Position numbers and translations under genes: made by a program. A stretch of 43,420 nucleotides of DNA from Lapidilactobacillus concavus DSM 17758. Lineage in GTDB: Bacteria; Bacillota; Bacilli; Lactobacillales; Lactobacillaceae. Positions 26,930 through 38,918 of the stretch are shown piece by piece; the first letter of the stretch is position 1, and each line of letters begins with the position of its first letter. The notes below the pieces were generated by a model that had not been told where the DNA came from, did not search any database, and saw only the letters and a program-made list of their open reading frames with translations. Location: positions 1-43,420 of the forward strand of contig NZ_AZFX01000002.1 in the NCBI RefSeq assembly GCF_001435835.1. Reading direction: 5' to 3'.

Positions 26930-27072
26930 TGTGGATAACTCCTAAAATCATCCCCAGATTTCTTCACAACTTATCCACAGTGGAAAACTTTTAATCGTTA
27001 CGTTAATTTTAGTTATCCACAGAATCAACAGGGCCTATTACTAATACTTTAAAATCTTTTATATAATAACTA
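26930..27072. other. oriC: oriC, downstream boxes and DnaA-trio unwinding element
   Basis: Perfect DnaA boxes lie at 26930-26938 (minus), 26971-26979 (plus) and 27013-27021 (plus). The last is followed by a short spacer ending GGGCC and then CTA TTA CTA ATA CTT (27035-27049), whose complement reads 3'-GAT AAT GAT TAT GAA. This matches the DnaA-trio pattern (3'-[G/A]A[T/A]) described for the Bacillus subtilis unwinding system, with one imperfect trio. A+T-rich DNA to 27072 would be the melting site. A TATAAT at 27062-27067 probably serves dnaN. Confidence 0.8.
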
Positions 27073-27093
27073 TTAACCTCAGGAGGATTCCTT

Positions 27094-28227
27094 ATGAAAT
27101 TCACGATTGATCGCCTTGGCTTTATGCGTCAACTTAGTAATGTTTTACGTGCAGTCCCTTCAAAAACAGTTATTCAAATTTTGACTGGTATTAAATTTGA
27201 TTTAACGGATTCAGGGCTTAACTTAACAGGGAGCAACGCTGATATTTCCATCGAAACATTCATCCCTGTCACTGATGAATCGATGAAACTCCAGATTGAA
27301 TCAACTGGCTCAGTTATTTTGACCGCACGTTTCTTCAGTGAAATCATTAAAAAGCTACCTGGCGAAACATTTACCTTTGAAGTTAAGGATAATTTTCAAG
27401 TCGTTCTGACTTCTTCGGTCTCAGAATTTACGGTTATTGGATTTGATGCGAATAGCTATCCGCGTTTACCAGAAATCACAGATGCAACCGAACTTGAATT
27501 TTCATCTGAAGTTTTCCGTGGGTTGATCAACCAAACTGTATTAGCTGTTTCTGCTCAAGAAAGTCGTCCAATTTTGACGGGTGTTCATTTCATGATCAAT
27601 GCCGATGGTCTCTTAGCAGTTGCAACAGATAGTCATCGATTAGCTCAACGTAAACTTGATCTTCCAGTGGCTGGCAATTATGATTTTGTCATTCCTGGTA
27701 AGAGTTTAGGAGAATTAGCGCGGATGCTTGCAGACGTTCAAGATGAGATTCACTTGAAAATCACAGATAATCAAGTGTTATTCAACTTTGGATCAACGAA
27801 ATTCTACTCACGTTTACTTGAGGGAAATTATCCAGATACAACTCGTCTAATTCCAACAGATTCAACCACTATCATGCAAATTGACGCTGCCACATTGCTA
27901 GCTTCTGTCGATCGTGTTTCAGTGATGTCACACGAAAGTCGTAATAATGTTGTTCGTCTTCAACTAAATGCCGAAAATAAGCAAGCGACGCTGTTAAGTA
28001 ATTCGCCAGATGTTGGTAATGCCGAAGAAAATCTAAGTTTCACCGCCTTAACGGGTGAAGTATTAGATATTTCTTTCAACCCTGATTATTTAAAGGATGC
28101 TCTGCGTGCTTGTGGTGCCACAGAAATCAAATTGGCGTTCACGACTAATCTGCGGCCATTCACGATTGTTCCTTCTGAAGACGGTGATTACTATGTTCAA
28201 TTGATCACACCGGTCAGAACTTTTTAG
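27094..28227 (+). CDS. dnaN: DNA polymerase III beta subunit (sliding clamp)
   Basis: DnaN forms the ring-shaped dimer that tethers the replicative polymerase to DNA. The 377-residue protein starts MKFTIDRLGFMRQLSNVLRA, has the three repeated clamp domains, GVHFMINADGLLAVATDSHRL in the middle and ends DGDYYVQLITPVRTF, typical of the family. AGGAGG precedes ATG 27094. It is separated from dnaA by the downstream part of oriC and closed by a strong terminator at 28292, so dnaN and yaaA-recF are different units here. Confidence 0.97.
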   Translation: MKFTIDRLGFMRQLSNVLRAVPSKTVIQILTGIKFDLTDSGLNLTGSNADISIETFIPVTDESMKLQIESTGSVILTARFFSEIIKKLPGETFTFEVKDNFQVVLTSSVSEFTVIGFDANSYPRLPEITDATELEFSSEVFRGLINQTVLAVSAQESRPILTGVHFMINADGLLAVATDSHRLAQRKLDLPVAGNYDFVIPGKSLGELARMLADVQDEIHLKITDNQVLFNFGSTKFYSRLLEGNYPDTTRLIPTDSTTIMQIDAATLLASVDRVSVMSHESRNNVVRLQLNAENKQATLLSNSPDVGNAEENLSFTALTGEVLDISFNPDYLKDALRACGATEIKLAFTTNLRPFTIVPSEDGDYYVQLITPVRTF

Positions 28228-28291
28228 TTAAAACAATAAATAAGTGAATTTAAGATAGATTTGATAAAACTAGCATTTTTTATCGACTAGG

Positions 28292-28331
28292 GAGCAAATT
28301 TAACGATTCGTCGTTTAATTTGCTCTTTTTT
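28292..28331 (+). terminator. Terminator of dnaA-dnaN
   Basis: A 15-bp stem (GAGCAAATTTAACGA at 28292-28306, one mismatch) is closed by a TTCG tetraloop and followed by TTTTTT (28326-28331). Very strong rho-independent terminator. Confidence 0.92.
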
Positions 28332-28527
28332 AATTAGCTATTTTAATTCCAGACAATATTGCCAGTATAGATTCAACATTTCGCATGGTATCTTCTAGAA
28401 ACGTCATAAAATACATTTTCAGCAATTTTAGCTTTTTTGGGCTAAATATATTGTTTGAGGTTAAATACGCTCTAGAAGGTTAATATTGCCATTTAAATTG
28501 TACTTTTGATCAAATAAAAGGTATAAT
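28332..28527 (+). promoter_or_regulatory. yaaA-recF-gyrBA upstream region with promoter
   Basis: TTGTAC (28498-28503) and TATAAT (28522-28527) are 18 bases apart, about 40 bases before yaaA. Upstream the 10-mer AATATTGCCA is directly repeated at 28355-28364 and 28482-28491, and TTTAGC/GCTAAA forms a small hairpin around 28428-28447. No gene was recognised in this stretch. Confidence 0.65.
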
Positions 28528-28567
28528 TTAAATATGAATTACTATTTTTTTGATAGGGGCGATGTTT

Positions 28568-28783
28568 TTGAAACAGGTTAAATTGACCGCAGATTATTTG
28601 ACATTGACTCAATTGTTGAAAGAGGAAGGCATCATCGGAAGTGGTGGTGAGGCGAAGTTTTATCTACATGATTTTCCTGTAACCTATAATGGTGAACCCG
28701 AAGATCGTCGTGGTAAAAAATTGCACGCCGGTGACGTGGTCAAATTAAGTTCTGGCGAAGAATTCCAAATTGTGAAGGCCTGA
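28568..28783 (+). CDS. yaaA: S4-domain protein YaaA
   Basis: A 71-residue S4-like RNA-binding domain protein, always found between dnaN and recF in Firmicutes; its function is not well established, but ribosome or RNA binding is likely. The S4 core is LTQLLKEEGIIGSGGEAKFY...NGEPEDRRGKKLHAGDVV. The frame is open from TTG 28550, and an ATG at 28562 lies only two bases behind AGGGG; the second TTG at 28568, eight bases after it, is the best start. One base separates its stop from recF. Confidence 0.88.
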   Translation: MKQVKLTADYLTLTQLLKEEGIIGSGGEAKFYLHDFPVTYNGEPEDRRGKKLHAGDVVKLSSGEEFQIVKA

Positions 28784-28784
28784 G

Positions 28785-29900
28785 ATGTATTTAGAACACC
28801 TTGAGCTAACTCACTTTCGCAATTATGATAACTTGGTGATTGATTTTTCACCGCAAATCAATGTTTTAATTGGCGAAAATGCTCAAGGTAAGACGAACTT
28901 GCTTGAAGCAGTTTACGTTTTATCATTAGCTCGTTCGCACCGAACAAATGATGATAAGTCGTTGATTCAATGGGGAAATGATTTTGCGAAGTTATCAGGA
29001 ATTGTGCAGCGTCGTGTGGGCCGGTTACCTTTAGAAATTGTGCTTAGCCATCAAGGCAAGCGTGCTAAAGTTAATCATCTTGAACAGCGCCGATTATCAC
29101 AATACGTTGGACAATTGAATGTTATTTTATTTGCCCCAGAAGATTTGGGCCTCGTCAAAGGATCGCCGGCTATTCGACGCCGATTTATCGACATGGAATT
29201 TGGCCAGGTTAATCAGCAGTATTTATACAACATCACCCAATATCGAAATATTTTGAAGCAAAGAAATTTATATTTACGCTCTTTGCAACATGGTCAAGCA
29301 AAAGATCTTGTCTATCTGGAAGTCTTATCAGATCAATTAGCGGGTTTTGGTGCAGAGATTATTTGGGCACGGTGTGAGTTCTTTAAGCAGATGGAAACTT
29401 TTGCCAGTCAACAGCACCGTGAGATAACTCAGCAGCGAGAGAATCTTGCATTTCAGTATCAAACCGTTGTGCCTGTTGCTGAAATCGAAAGTTCAGAACA
29501 ACTGTACCAATACTTAAAAAAACAGTATCAGAAGTTGCAGAAACGTGAGTTACAACAAGGAACAACTGTTTTAGGACCGCATCGAGATGATGTGGCTTTT
29601 ATTGTAAATGGCAAAAATGTTCAAACATTTGGTTCACAGGGACAGCAAAGAACAGTCGCTTTAAGTTTAAAATTAGCAGAAATTGAATTAATGCGCGCAC
29701 AAACGGGTGAAGCACCCGTTTTACTATTAGACGATGTTTTATCTGAGCTCGATGATATTCGTCAGACTCATTTATTGCAGACAATCAATCATCGCGTCCA
29801 GACTTTTTTAACGACAACGAGTTTGGATGGTGTTGCAAAGGATATTATTGGCAAACCGACAACTTTCAACGTTAATTCGGGGCAAATTGTCCAACAGTAG
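28785..29900 (+). CDS. recF: DNA replication and repair protein RecF
   Basis: RecF is an SMC-like ATPase that with RecO and RecR helps load RecA at single-strand gaps. The 371-residue product has Walker A GENAQGKTNLLEA (residues 33-45), the signature SQGQQRTVALSLKLAE and Walker B PVLLLDDVLSELD. ATG 28785 begins one base after the yaaA stop, so the two are translationally coupled. Normal family length and no lesions. Confidence 0.96.
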   Translation: MYLEHLELTHFRNYDNLVIDFSPQINVLIGENAQGKTNLLEAVYVLSLARSHRTNDDKSLIQWGNDFAKLSGIVQRRVGRLPLEIVLSHQGKRAKVNHLEQRRLSQYVGQLNVILFAPEDLGLVKGSPAIRRRFIDMEFGQVNQQYLYNITQYRNILKQRNLYLRSLQHGQAKDLVYLEVLSDQLAGFGAEIIWARCEFFKQMETFASQQHREITQQRENLAFQYQTVVPVAEIESSEQLYQYLKKQYQKLQKRELQQGTTVLGPHRDDVAFIVNGKNVQTFGSQGQQRTVALSLKLAEIELMRAQTGEAPVLLLDDVLSELDDIRQTHLLQTINHRVQTFLTTTSLDGVAKDIIGKPTTFNVNSGQIVQQ

Positions 29901-29950
29901 TCACATCACGATATACTCAGAATCGCTTGATTTATTGAGGAGGTACTTAA

Positions 29951-31933
<1,983 letters not shown>

Positions 31934-31952
31934 AAGGGAAGTTTGCGAATAA

Positions 31953-34553
31953 ATGGCAGAATTTGAAGATCGACGCATTGATACGGTGAATTTATCTCGA
32001 ACCATGCGCGATTCATTTTTGGACTATGCGATGAGTGTCATCGTCGCGCGAGCTTTACCTGACGTGCGTGACGGTTTAAAACCAGTTCATCGTCGTATTT
32101 TATATGGCATGAATGAATTGGGAGTAACTCCAGATAAACCTTATAAGAAATCAGCCAGAATTGTCGGTGATGTTATGGGTAAGTATCATCCCCACGGTGA
32201 CTCGGCAATTTATGAGTCGATGGTCAGAATGGCTCAGGATTTTAGCTATCGCTATATGTTGGTTGATGGTCATGGTAACTTTGGTTCCGTCGATGGTGAT
32301 GGTGCAGCCGCAATGCGTTATACCGAAGCACGGATGAGTAAAATTGCTGTTGAAATGTTGCGTGATATCAACAAAGATACCATTGATTTTCAGCCTAACT
32401 ATGATGGGACTGAACGCGAGCCGGTCGTTTTACCTGCACGTTTTCCTAATTTACTTGTCAATGGTGCTACGGGTATTGCTGTCGGAATGACGACGAATAT
32501 TCCACCACATAATCTCTCAGAAGTCATCAGCGCAATTCACTTGTTGATGAAAAATCCAGATGCGACAGTCGCTGACCTAATGGAGGCTGTTCCCGGACCT
32601 GATTTTCCAACTGGTGGTATTGTCATGGGTAAGTCTGGCATTCGGCGAGCCTATGAAACGGGCAAGGGAACAATTATTCTTCGCGCCAAAACCGAGGTTG
32701 TGACCTTAAAAAATGGACGCGAACGAATTATTGTTCATGAAATTCCATACATGGTCAATAAGGCTAAGTTAGTGGAGCGGATTGCTGAGTTAGCACGCGA
32801 TAAGCGTTTGGATGGCATCATCGACTTAACTGATGAGTCTGATCGTGAAGGGATGCGTGTCGTTATTGATGTGCGTCGCGATACCAGCGCGTCTGTTGTT
32901 TTAAATAATTTATTCAAGATGACGCCTATGCAGACAACCTTCGGATTTAACATGGTTGCAATTGTCAATGGTGCGCCTAAACAATTAAGCTTGAAGGAAA
33001 TTCTTCAGTATTATTTGAAACATCAAGAGCAGGTTATTCGCCGTCGAACAGCTTTTGATTTAAAGAAGGCTAAAGCACGTGCTCATATTCTTGAGGGTTT
33101 GCGGATTGCGCTAGATCACATTGATGAAATCATTAAGATTATTCGTGGTTCTGAAACGGGTGATATCGCCAAGAACACGATGATGGATTGTTTCGGATTG
33201 AGTGATAAACAGTCACAGGCTATCCTTGATATGCGTCTGGTTCGTTTAACGGGCTTGGAGCGCGATAAAATCGAGGCTGAATACAATGAGCTGCTGAAAA
33301 CAATCTCTGACTTAGAGGACATCTTGGCACGTCCAGAACGTATTGACCAGATTATTTATGAAGAGCTCTTGGAAATTCAGAAGCGCTTTGGCGATGAACG
33401 TCGAACGGAGCTTTTAGTTGGTGAAGAACTGAGTCTTGAGGATGAAGACTTGATTGAAGAGCAAGATGTCATGATCGTGTTGACTCATAACGGTTACGTC
33501 AAACGGCTCCCTGCAACAGAATTCAAAGTTCAAAATCGTGGTGGTCGTGGCATTCAAGGCATGGGTGTGCACGATGATGATTTTATCGAGCAGTTGATTT
33601 ACACTTCAACGCATGACACACTGTTGTTCTTCACAAATACAGGTAAAGTTTATCGTGCAAAAGGGTACGAGATTCCCGAATACGGACGTACGGCGAAAGG
33701 CTTGCCAATTATTAATCTATTGGGCATTGACACAGGCGAAAATGTTGAAACCGTCATTAATGTGCATGATGTTGACGATGAAGATAGTTTATTCTTTATT
33801 ACTCGATTGGGTACAGTTAAGCGAACGACCGTTGGTGAGTTTTCAAATATTCGTGCGAATGGTTTGCGTGCGTTAACGTTGCGGGATGGCGATGAGCTGT
33901 CTAATGTTCTGTTGACTGATGGTAAACAGAATATTTTGATTGGGACGCATCTTGGTTATGCGGTTTCCTTTAACGAAGAATCTGTTCGATCAATGGGTAG
34001 AACTGCCGCAGGTGTTCGTGGTATTCGATTACGAGATCAAGATTATGTGATCGGTTCAGCTGTATTGACCCCTGATCAAGAAATTTTGACAATTTCTGAG
34101 AATGGTTATGGCAAGCGCACGGCTGTTTCTGAATATCCAATCAAGGGTCGCGGTGGTAAAGGTATCAAGACAGCTAACATCACTGCTAAAAACGGACCAC
34201 TAGCCGGCTTAACGGTTGTCAATGGGAGCGAGGATCTGATGTTGATTACAACTGAAGGTGTTTTAATTAGATTCCCAGTGGCAAATGTTTCTCAAACTGG
34301 ACGTGCGACTCTGGGTGTTCGTCTGATTAAAGTTGATAATGGCACCAAGGTGGCAACGTTAGCGAAGGTTGATCATGAAGATCCAGGCGAAATTACAGCA
34401 GATTCTGATGAATCGGATGCAGTGGGAACCGAAGATTCCGAACAGCTAGAAGTACCAGATACTGAGGAATCTCACGAGTTACCAGCTGATGTTCAAGAAT
34501 TGGTCGATCGAGCTGAAGCACCAGATGATCCGACTGAAGATCACGAAGATTAA
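31953..34553 (+). CDS. gyrA: DNA gyrase subunit A
   Basis: GyrA carries the DNA breakage-reunion activity of gyrase. The 866-residue protein has the catalytic tyrosine in [10 protein letters not shown] (Tyr123), the winged-helix core, and the GyrA-box QNRGGRG that distinguishes it from ParC. In the quinolone-resistance region [12 protein letters not shown] the key positions are Ser84 and Glu88, the usual susceptible type for this group. The C-terminus ends in an acidic Glu/Asp-rich tail of about 55 residues. ATG 31953 follows AAGGGAAG. A terminator lies about 20 bases downstream. Confidence 0.97.
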   Translation: MAEFEDRRIDTVNLSRTMRDSFLDYAMSVIVARALPDVRDGLKPVHRRILYGMNELGVTPDKPYKKSARIVGDVMGKYHPHGDSAIYESMVRMAQDFSYRYMLVDGHGNFGSVDGDGAAAMRYTEARMSKIAVEMLRDINKDTIDFQPNYDGTEREPVVLPARFPNLLVNGATGIAVGMTTNIPPHNLSEVISAIHLLMKNPDATVADLMEAVPGPDFPTGGIVMGKSGIRRAYETGKGTIILRAKTEVVTLKNGRERIIVHEIPYMVNKAKLVERIAELARDKRLDGIIDLTDESDREGMRVVIDVRRDTSASVVLNNLFKMTPMQTTFGFNMVAIVNGAPKQLSLKEILQYYLKHQEQVIRRRTAFDLKKAKARAHILEGLRIALDHIDEIIKIIRGSETGDIAKNTMMDCFGLSDKQSQAILDMRLVRLTGLERDKIEAEYNELLKTISDLEDILARPERIDQIIYEELLEIQKRFGDERRTELLVGEELSLEDEDLIEEQDVMIVLTHNGYVKRLPATEFKVQNRGGRGIQGMGVHDDDFIEQLIYTSTHDTLLFFTNTGKVYRAKGYEIPEYGRTAKGLPIINLLGIDTGENVETVINVHDVDDEDSLFFITRLGTVKRTTVGEFSNIRANGLRALTLRDGDELSNVLLTDGKQNILIGTHLGYAVSFNEESVRSMGRTAAGVRGIRLRDQDYVIGSAVLTPDQEILTISENGYGKRTAVSEYPIKGRGGKGIKTANITAKNGPLAGLTVVNGSEDLMLITTEGVLIRFPVANVSQTGRATLGVRLIKVDNGTKVATLAKVDHEDPGEITADSDESDAVGTEDSEQLEVPDTEESHELPADVQELVDRAEAPDDPTEDHED

Positions 34554-34574
34554 TTAACTTCAAAAAAATAATAG

Positions 34575-34638
34575 ATCGTTTTGTTGTATATAAAGACGTA
34601 ACCAACTCAAGGTTCTTTAGTCGACAAAACGATTTTTT
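34575..34638 (+). terminator. Terminator of gyrBA
   Basis: ATCGTTTTGTTG (34575-34586) pairs with CGACAAAACGAT (34622-34633) with one wobble, enclosing a 35-base loop that contains a small inner hairpin, and a T-run follows. Confidence 0.85.
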
Positions 34639-34639
34639 A

Positions 34640-34752
34640 TTGTCTAAATGACTTATCTATGATAAACTAATAGCTTGTGAGCAGGCTGAATGACTTGCTT
34701 ACTCCTTGTTCTTAGTAGATAAGAACCAATAGTCCAGAAGGAGGTGTAACAC
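34640..34752 (+). promoter_or_regulatory. rpsF-ssb-rpsR promoter and leader
   Basis: TTGTCT (34640-34645) and TAAACT (34663-34668), 17 bases apart, begin a leader of about 78 bases. It can fold into two hairpins: GTGAGCA with TGCTTAC (from about 34677) and TTCTTA with TAAGAA (from about 34711), just before the AAGGAGG. Such leaders in Firmicutes can bind the S6:S18 complex for feedback control; I could not identify the conserved binding core with certainty. Confidence 0.6.
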
Positions 34753-35055
34753 ATGGCACAAGCTTTTTACGAAGTTACTTATATCATTAAGCCTGATCTT
34801 GATGAAGAATCAAAGAGCACTTTGATTAAACATTACGATGAAGTTTTAGGTAGCGATGGTGCTGAAGTGGTTGATTCTAAAGATTGGTCTAAGCGACGTC
34901 TCGCTTACGAAATCAAGAATTACCGTGAAGGTATCTACCATATCGTGAACGTTAAGGCTGACAATTCTAAGGCAATCGATGAATTTGATCGTCTTGCAAA
35001 AATCGACTCAGCTGTTTTACGTCAAATGATCGTTAAACGTGAAGACAAAGAATAG
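34753..35055 (+). CDS. rpsF: 30S ribosomal protein S6
   Basis: bS6 of the small subunit platform, which pairs with bS18. The 100-residue protein has the typical [14 protein letters not shown] start, [21 protein letters not shown] and [19 protein letters not shown] end. ATG 34753 behind AAGGAGGTG. First gene of the rpsF-ssb-rpsR operon. Confidence 0.97.
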   Translation: MAQAFYEVTYIIKPDLDEESKSTLIKHYDEVLGSDGAEVVDSKDWSKRRLAYEIKNYREGIYHIVNVKADNSKAIDEFDRLAKIDSAVLRQMIVKREDKE

Positions 35056-35082
35056 TTTTTGTTAGCGAAAGGGGATTTTTAA

Positions 35083-35574
35083 ATGATTAATCGTGTAGTA
35101 CTTATTGGCCGACTAACTAAAGACGTTGAGTTGCGTTACACCGGTAGTGGTACTGCGGTTGCAACTTTCACCGTTGCCGTTAATCGTCAATTTACAAATG
35201 CCCAGGGAGAGCGGGAAGCTGATTTTATCCAGTGTGTGATCTGGCGTAAGTCGGCTGAAAACTTCTCTAACTTTACACACAAGGGTTCCTTGGTCGGTGT
35301 CGAAGGTCGGATTCAAACACGATCATACGATAACCAACAAGGCCAGCGTGTTTATGTCACTGAAGTCGTTGTTGACAACTTCTCGTTACTTGAACCAAAG
35401 GGTAGCAGTAATGGCTCGGCAAACAGCCATCCAGCTAGTTCGGGTGATAGTAACAGCTTTTCAGCACCTAAAAATAATCAAAGTCAGAATTCACCGGTGG
35501 ATACTGCAACGAATGATCCATTTGCAAATACTGGTGAACCAATTGATATTTCTGACGATGATCTCCCATTTTAA
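35083..35574 (+). CDS. ssb: Single-stranded DNA-binding protein
   Basis: SSB coats single-stranded DNA and recruits replication and repair proteins. The 163-residue protein has an OB-fold ([20 protein letters not shown] ... [16 protein letters not shown] ... [20 protein letters not shown]) over about 105 residues, a flexible Ser/Asn/Gln-rich linker, and the acidic protein-interaction tip DDDLPF. ATG 35083 behind AAAGGGGA. Placed between the genes for S6 and S18, the standard arrangement. Confidence 0.97.
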   Translation: MINRVVLIGRLTKDVELRYTGSGTAVATFTVAVNRQFTNAQGEREADFIQCVIWRKSAENFSNFTHKGSLVGVEGRIQTRSYDNQQGQRVYVTEVVVDNFSLLEPKGSSNGSANSHPASSGDSNSFSAPKNNQSQNSPVDTATNDPFANTGEPIDISDDDLPF

Positions 35575-35612
35575 CAATTAAACTTAAGAACGCTTGAGAG
35601 GAGGAAACCTAC

Positions 35613-35855
35613 ATGGCTCAACAACAACGTCGTGGTGGTAACCGTCGTCGTCGTAAAGTCGACTTCATCGCTGCTAACCATATCGAATATATCGACTATA
35701 AAGACACAGAACTGTTGAAACGTTTTATCTCTGAAAGAGGTAAGATTTTACCACGCCGAGTAACTGGTACTAGCGCTTTAAATCAACGCAAGTTAACCAT
35801 TGCTATCAAGCGTGCAAGAATTATGGCTTTATTACCATTCGTTGGTGAAGAATAG
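35613..35855 (+). CDS. rpsR: 30S ribosomal protein S18
   Basis: bS18, 80 residues, strongly basic N-terminus ([16 protein letters not shown]), core [20 protein letters not shown] with [21 protein letters not shown] 35613 behind GAGAGGAGG. It binds next to S6 on the small subunit. Last gene of the operon, followed at once by a terminator. Confidence 0.97.
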   Translation: MAQQQRRGGNRRRRKVDFIAANHIEYIDYKDTELLKRFISERGKILPRRVTGTSALNQRKLTIAIKRARIMALLPFVGEE

Positions 35856-35868
35856 TCATCATGATTCA

Positions 35869-35894
35869 AGGGCTGCAGACTGCAGCTCTTTTTT
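35869..35894 (+). terminator. Terminator after rpsR
   Basis: AGGGCTGC (35869-35876) pairs with GCAGCTCT (35882-35889) with one wobble and is followed by TTTTTT. Confidence 0.88.
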
Positions 35895-35981
35895 GATGTT
35901 TCAAAGACTAACATAGATTTGAAATATCAAAAAAGGGATGATTTGGTTCAATACCCGATGATGATAGTCTAAATATCTTCA

Positions 35982-36230
35982 TTGTCTAATCGAATAATTT
36001 TGTTAAACTGATAAGACACGTGCTTTGATTAGCACTGAAACGTCCTATGAGGATGGATGATCAAGTAAGTATAACTAGACTTAAAAGTAATTAACGAGGC
36101 CTCAGCACGAAATTAGAGAGAAATTTAGGCAATCTAATGGTGCAGTTATTTATTGGAGATTGAATGTTTACTGAGAACTTGATCGAAGTATAATTAATAT
36201 TGATTTAATCGAAGTCTTTTTGATGTCATA
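35982..36230 (+). ncRNA. Candidate structured RNA between rpsR and gdpP
   Basis: A promoter-like TTGTCT (35982-35987) and TAAACT (36004-36009), spaced 16 bases, could start a transcript near 36016. The following 200 bases have no plausible gene but several local stems: GTGCT/AGCAC (36020-36024, 36031-36035), TCCT/AGGA (36043-36053), and a two-part stem GCAC+ATTAGA (36105-36117) with TCTAAT+GTGC (36133-36143). ATCGAAGT is repeated at about 36182 and 36208. No clear terminator with a T-run follows, so it may instead be a long gdpP leader. Not matched to any RNA family I know. Confidence 0.35.
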
Positions 36231-36321
36231 GATCATCGATGGCAAACAATTATTTTAAAGGTATGAATAGCATGCAAGGTTGTCGTTTTACGCCATCCTT
36301 GAGAATAATACAATGTATTTA

Positions 36322-36330
36322 TGGTAAAAT
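36322..36330 (+). promoter_or_regulatory. Candidate gdpP extended -10 promoter
   Basis: TGGTAAAAT gives an extended -10 about 78 bases before gdpP; TTGAGA at 36299-36304 is 20 bases upstream, too far for a standard -35. Between 36231 and 36321 a hairpin with arms near 36272-36281 and 36290-36301 (CAAGG/CCTTG core) is visible. Confidence 0.4.
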
Positions 36331-36407
36331 GGGCATATAACATAATTAGGCGCAACTTTAACGAAAGAACCCTATTGGAATCAATCACGATGTCATGAAG
36401 GGATATT

Positions 36408-38420
36408 ATGAAGAAAATAATTAATTGGATTCGCGGTTTAATTAGCATTCCAACTTTTTTTGCGGACATACAATTAAGAATCATTGCTTTAACGATTATT
36501 GGGATTGCAATTATTGCGAGTGTTGTGGCACTGATTATCGCGCCAACCTTTGGCATCATCTTTTTGGTTGCAATGATTCTGATGATTGGTGTCATCTTTT
36601 ACGGTTTTGAATTATTATCGAAGAACACGAGTAAATATGTTTCTGATCTCTCCTATCGAATCAAGCGTGGAGAACAAGAGGCATTGATTCAAATGCCAAT
36701 TGGAATCATGCTGTTTGATAAAAACGAGGAAATTCAATGGGTCAATCCGACTTTACAGAAGTATTTGGGGGATCAAAGTGTTTTGGGACGCCAAATCAAA
36801 GAAGTTGATCCACAACTTGTCGATTTAATGACGCAGCACAAAGATGATGAAGTGACTAAAGTTGTCGACTGGGATAATCGCAAGTTTGAAATCACTGTTC
36901 AGGAAAAAGCCGGCGCACTTTACCTATTAGATGTCACTCGTTCCGCAAAGATTGAGCAACTTTTCAATGATCAGCAAGTCGTTATTGGTCAAATTTTCAT
37001 TGATAACTATGATGAAATTACTCAAGCGATGGATGATCAGAGTGTCTCAAACTTGAGTAATTATCTGACGAATCGATTGACAGACTGGGCAACCAGTTAT
37101 CAAATGTTTCTGAAACGCGTGGATGAAGATCATTTCTTTGTACTCGCTTATGCTAAGGCGCTTGCACATGCCGAAGAAAATAAATTTAAGATTCTGGATA
37201 AAATTCGAGAAGATACCTCTGTTCAGAACTTTCCTGTGACACTAAGTATTGGGTTTGCTTACGGTAGTGATGATCTGTCGGAATTAGCAGTGACTTCACA
37301 GGAAAATTTAGACCTCGCGCTTGGACGCGGTGGTGACCAAGTTGTTGTTCGTGCTAAAGGGCAACAAGCGCATTTTTATGGCGGAAAAACGAATCCCATG
37401 GAGAAGCGGACGCGGGTTCGCGCACGAATGATTAGCCAAGCATTGCAAGGTTTATTTGCACCAGCACATGATATATTTGTGATGGGACATAGTCGTCCAG
37501 ATATGGATGCTGTTGGTGCTTCGTTGGGAATTCGCCGGATTGCACAGATGAATGGCATTCAATGTCACATTGTTTTAGATCAAAACTCCATTCATACCGA
37601 TGTTCAACGGTTAGTACAGGAGATTGAGAAATATCCAGAAATTAGTGAGAGTATTGTAACGCCTGAAGTTGCTTTGAACATGATCAATAGTGAAAGTATG
37701 TTGATTATGGTCGATCATTCTAAGCCGTCAATCTCAATTAGTCCTGAGCTCTACGAACGATTAAAAGAGCGTGTGGTCATTATTGATCACCATCGTCGTG
37801 GGGAAGAGTTCCCTGAAAATCCAATGCTGACATATATTGAGCCGTACGCTTCCTCAACATGCGAATTAATTGCTGAAATTTTTGAATATCAACCCACAGA
37901 TGTTGATCCATTAAATAAAGTCGAAGCAACAGCGATGTTAGCTGGTATTTCCGTGGATACACGTTCGTTTGCTCAGCGAACTGGAACTAGAACTTTTGAT
38001 GCTGCCAGCTATTTACGTTCAGTTGGTGCCAACAATACCATGGTTCAAGAACTACTTAAAGAAAATCCGGACGAATTTATCCAGAGAAATCATTTGATTG
38101 ATAATCTAGAGATGATTACGTATAATATCGCAGTTGCTGTAGGTGAAGAGGATGAGATTTATGATCCAGTTATCGCAGCACAAGCAGCAGATACGATGTT
38201 AAAACTTTCGGGGATTGATGCTTCATTTGTCATTAGTAAACGCTCAGACGATGTCATTGGTATTTCTGCACGTAGTGTTGGCGATGTCAACGTTCAAGTT
38301 ATTATGGAACAAATGGGCGGTGGCGGTCATTTATCGAACGCTGCGACGCAAATCAGCGATATTTCCGTCAGTGAAGCTCGGAAACAATTGGTTGATATTA
38401 TTACTAAGAAGACTGTTTAA
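36408..38420 (+). CDS. gdpP: Cyclic-di-AMP phosphodiesterase GdpP
   Basis: GdpP (YybT) hydrolyses the second messenger c-di-AMP to pApA, controlling potassium and osmolyte balance and wall stress. The 670-residue membrane protein has two N-terminal membrane segments (about residues 22-68), a PAS domain ([20 protein letters not shown]), a degenerate GGDEF domain, and a DHH/DHHA1 catalytic domain with [33 protein letters not shown], and [12 protein letters not shown] near the end. ATG 36408 follows GAAGGGA. It precedes rplI by 34 bases, the usual Firmicute order, so they are probably cotranscribed. Confidence 0.95.
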   Translation: MKKIINWIRGLISIPTFFADIQLRIIALTIIGIAIIASVVALIIAPTFGIIFLVAMILMIGVIFYGFELLSKNTSKYVSDLSYRIKRGEQEALIQMPIGIMLFDKNEEIQWVNPTLQKYLGDQSVLGRQIKEVDPQLVDLMTQHKDDEVTKVVDWDNRKFEITVQEKAGALYLLDVTRSAKIEQLFNDQQVVIGQIFIDNYDEITQAMDDQSVSNLSNYLTNRLTDWATSYQMFLKRVDEDHFFVLAYAKALAHAEENKFKILDKIREDTSVQNFPVTLSIGFAYGSDDLSELAVTSQENLDLALGRGGDQVVVRAKGQQAHFYGGKTNPMEKRTRVRARMISQALQGLFAPAHDIFVMGHSRPDMDAVGASLGIRRIAQMNGIQCHIVLDQNSIHTDVQRLVQEIEKYPEISESIVTPEVALNMINSESMLIMVDHSKPSISISPELYERLKERVVIIDHHRRGEEFPENPMLTYIEPYASSTCELIAEIFEYQPTDVDPLNKVEATAMLAGISVDTRSFAQRTGTRTFDAASYLRSVGANNTMVQELLKENPDEFIQRNHLIDNLEMITYNIAVAVGEEDEIYDPVIAAQAADTMLKLSGIDASFVISKRSDDVIGISARSVGDVNVQVIMEQMGGGGHLSNAATQISDISVSEARKQLVDIITKKTV

Positions 38421-38454
38421 CCAGCGCAATATAAATTATCTGGAGGTAATTAGA

Positions 38455-38907
38455 ATGAAAGTTATTTTTCTCGAAGATGTACGTGGTAAGGGTAAACGTG
38501 GACAAGTTAAAGAAGTTCCAGACGGTTATGCGCGCAATTTTTTAATTAAGGGTGGTAAGGCACAACTTGCTACACCGCAGTCCATCAGTCAATTACAAGC
38601 ACAACAAAAAGCTGAGGAAAAAATTGCTGCAAACGAAAAAGCAGAGGCAAAACAAATCAAGGAAAAACTAGAAGCAGATGAAACAGTTGTTGCAATTAAG
38701 TCTAAAGCTGGTTCTGATAGCCGATTATTTGGTTCCGTTCCAAGTAAACAAATCGTAACAGCACTTGCGGACCAATATGGTATTAAGATCGATAAACGCA
38801 AGTTGAATCTACCAGAGCCAATCAAAACTCTGGGATATACAAATGTTCCAGTTAAGCTTTACAATGGTGTTAATGCAAAAATTCGAGTACACATTACAGC
38901 AGAATAA
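38455..38907 (+). CDS. rplI: 50S ribosomal protein L9
   Basis: bL9, 150 residues, with the signature [17 protein letters not shown] and [13 protein letters not shown], a long connecting helix rich in Ala, Glu and Lys, and the C-terminal domain ([16 protein letters not shown]). ATG 38455 is chosen because of GGAGG 9 bases upstream; a much longer upstream open frame overlaps gdpP and is ignored. Confidence 0.97.
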   Translation: MKVIFLEDVRGKGKRGQVKEVPDGYARNFLIKGGKAQLATPQSISQLQAQQKAEEKIAANEKAEAKQIKEKLEADETVVAIKSKAGSDSRLFGSVPSKQIVTALADQYGIKIDKRKLNLPEPIKTLGYTNVPVKLYNGVNAKIRVHITAE

Positions 38908-38918
38908 AATGTAGATTG

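Noticed and set aside
35297-35581. 94-codon frame overlapping ssb
   Set aside because: Alternate frame of the SSB linker region, no start signal.
36233-36595. A 120-codon minus-strand frame upstream of and inside gdpP
   Set aside because: Overlaps the start of gdpP antisense, low-complexity Ile/Met-rich product, no ribosome binding site.
38215-38454. In-frame extension upstream of rplI
   Set aside because: It overlaps the end of gdpP; the L9 N-terminus and GGAGG place the start at 38455.
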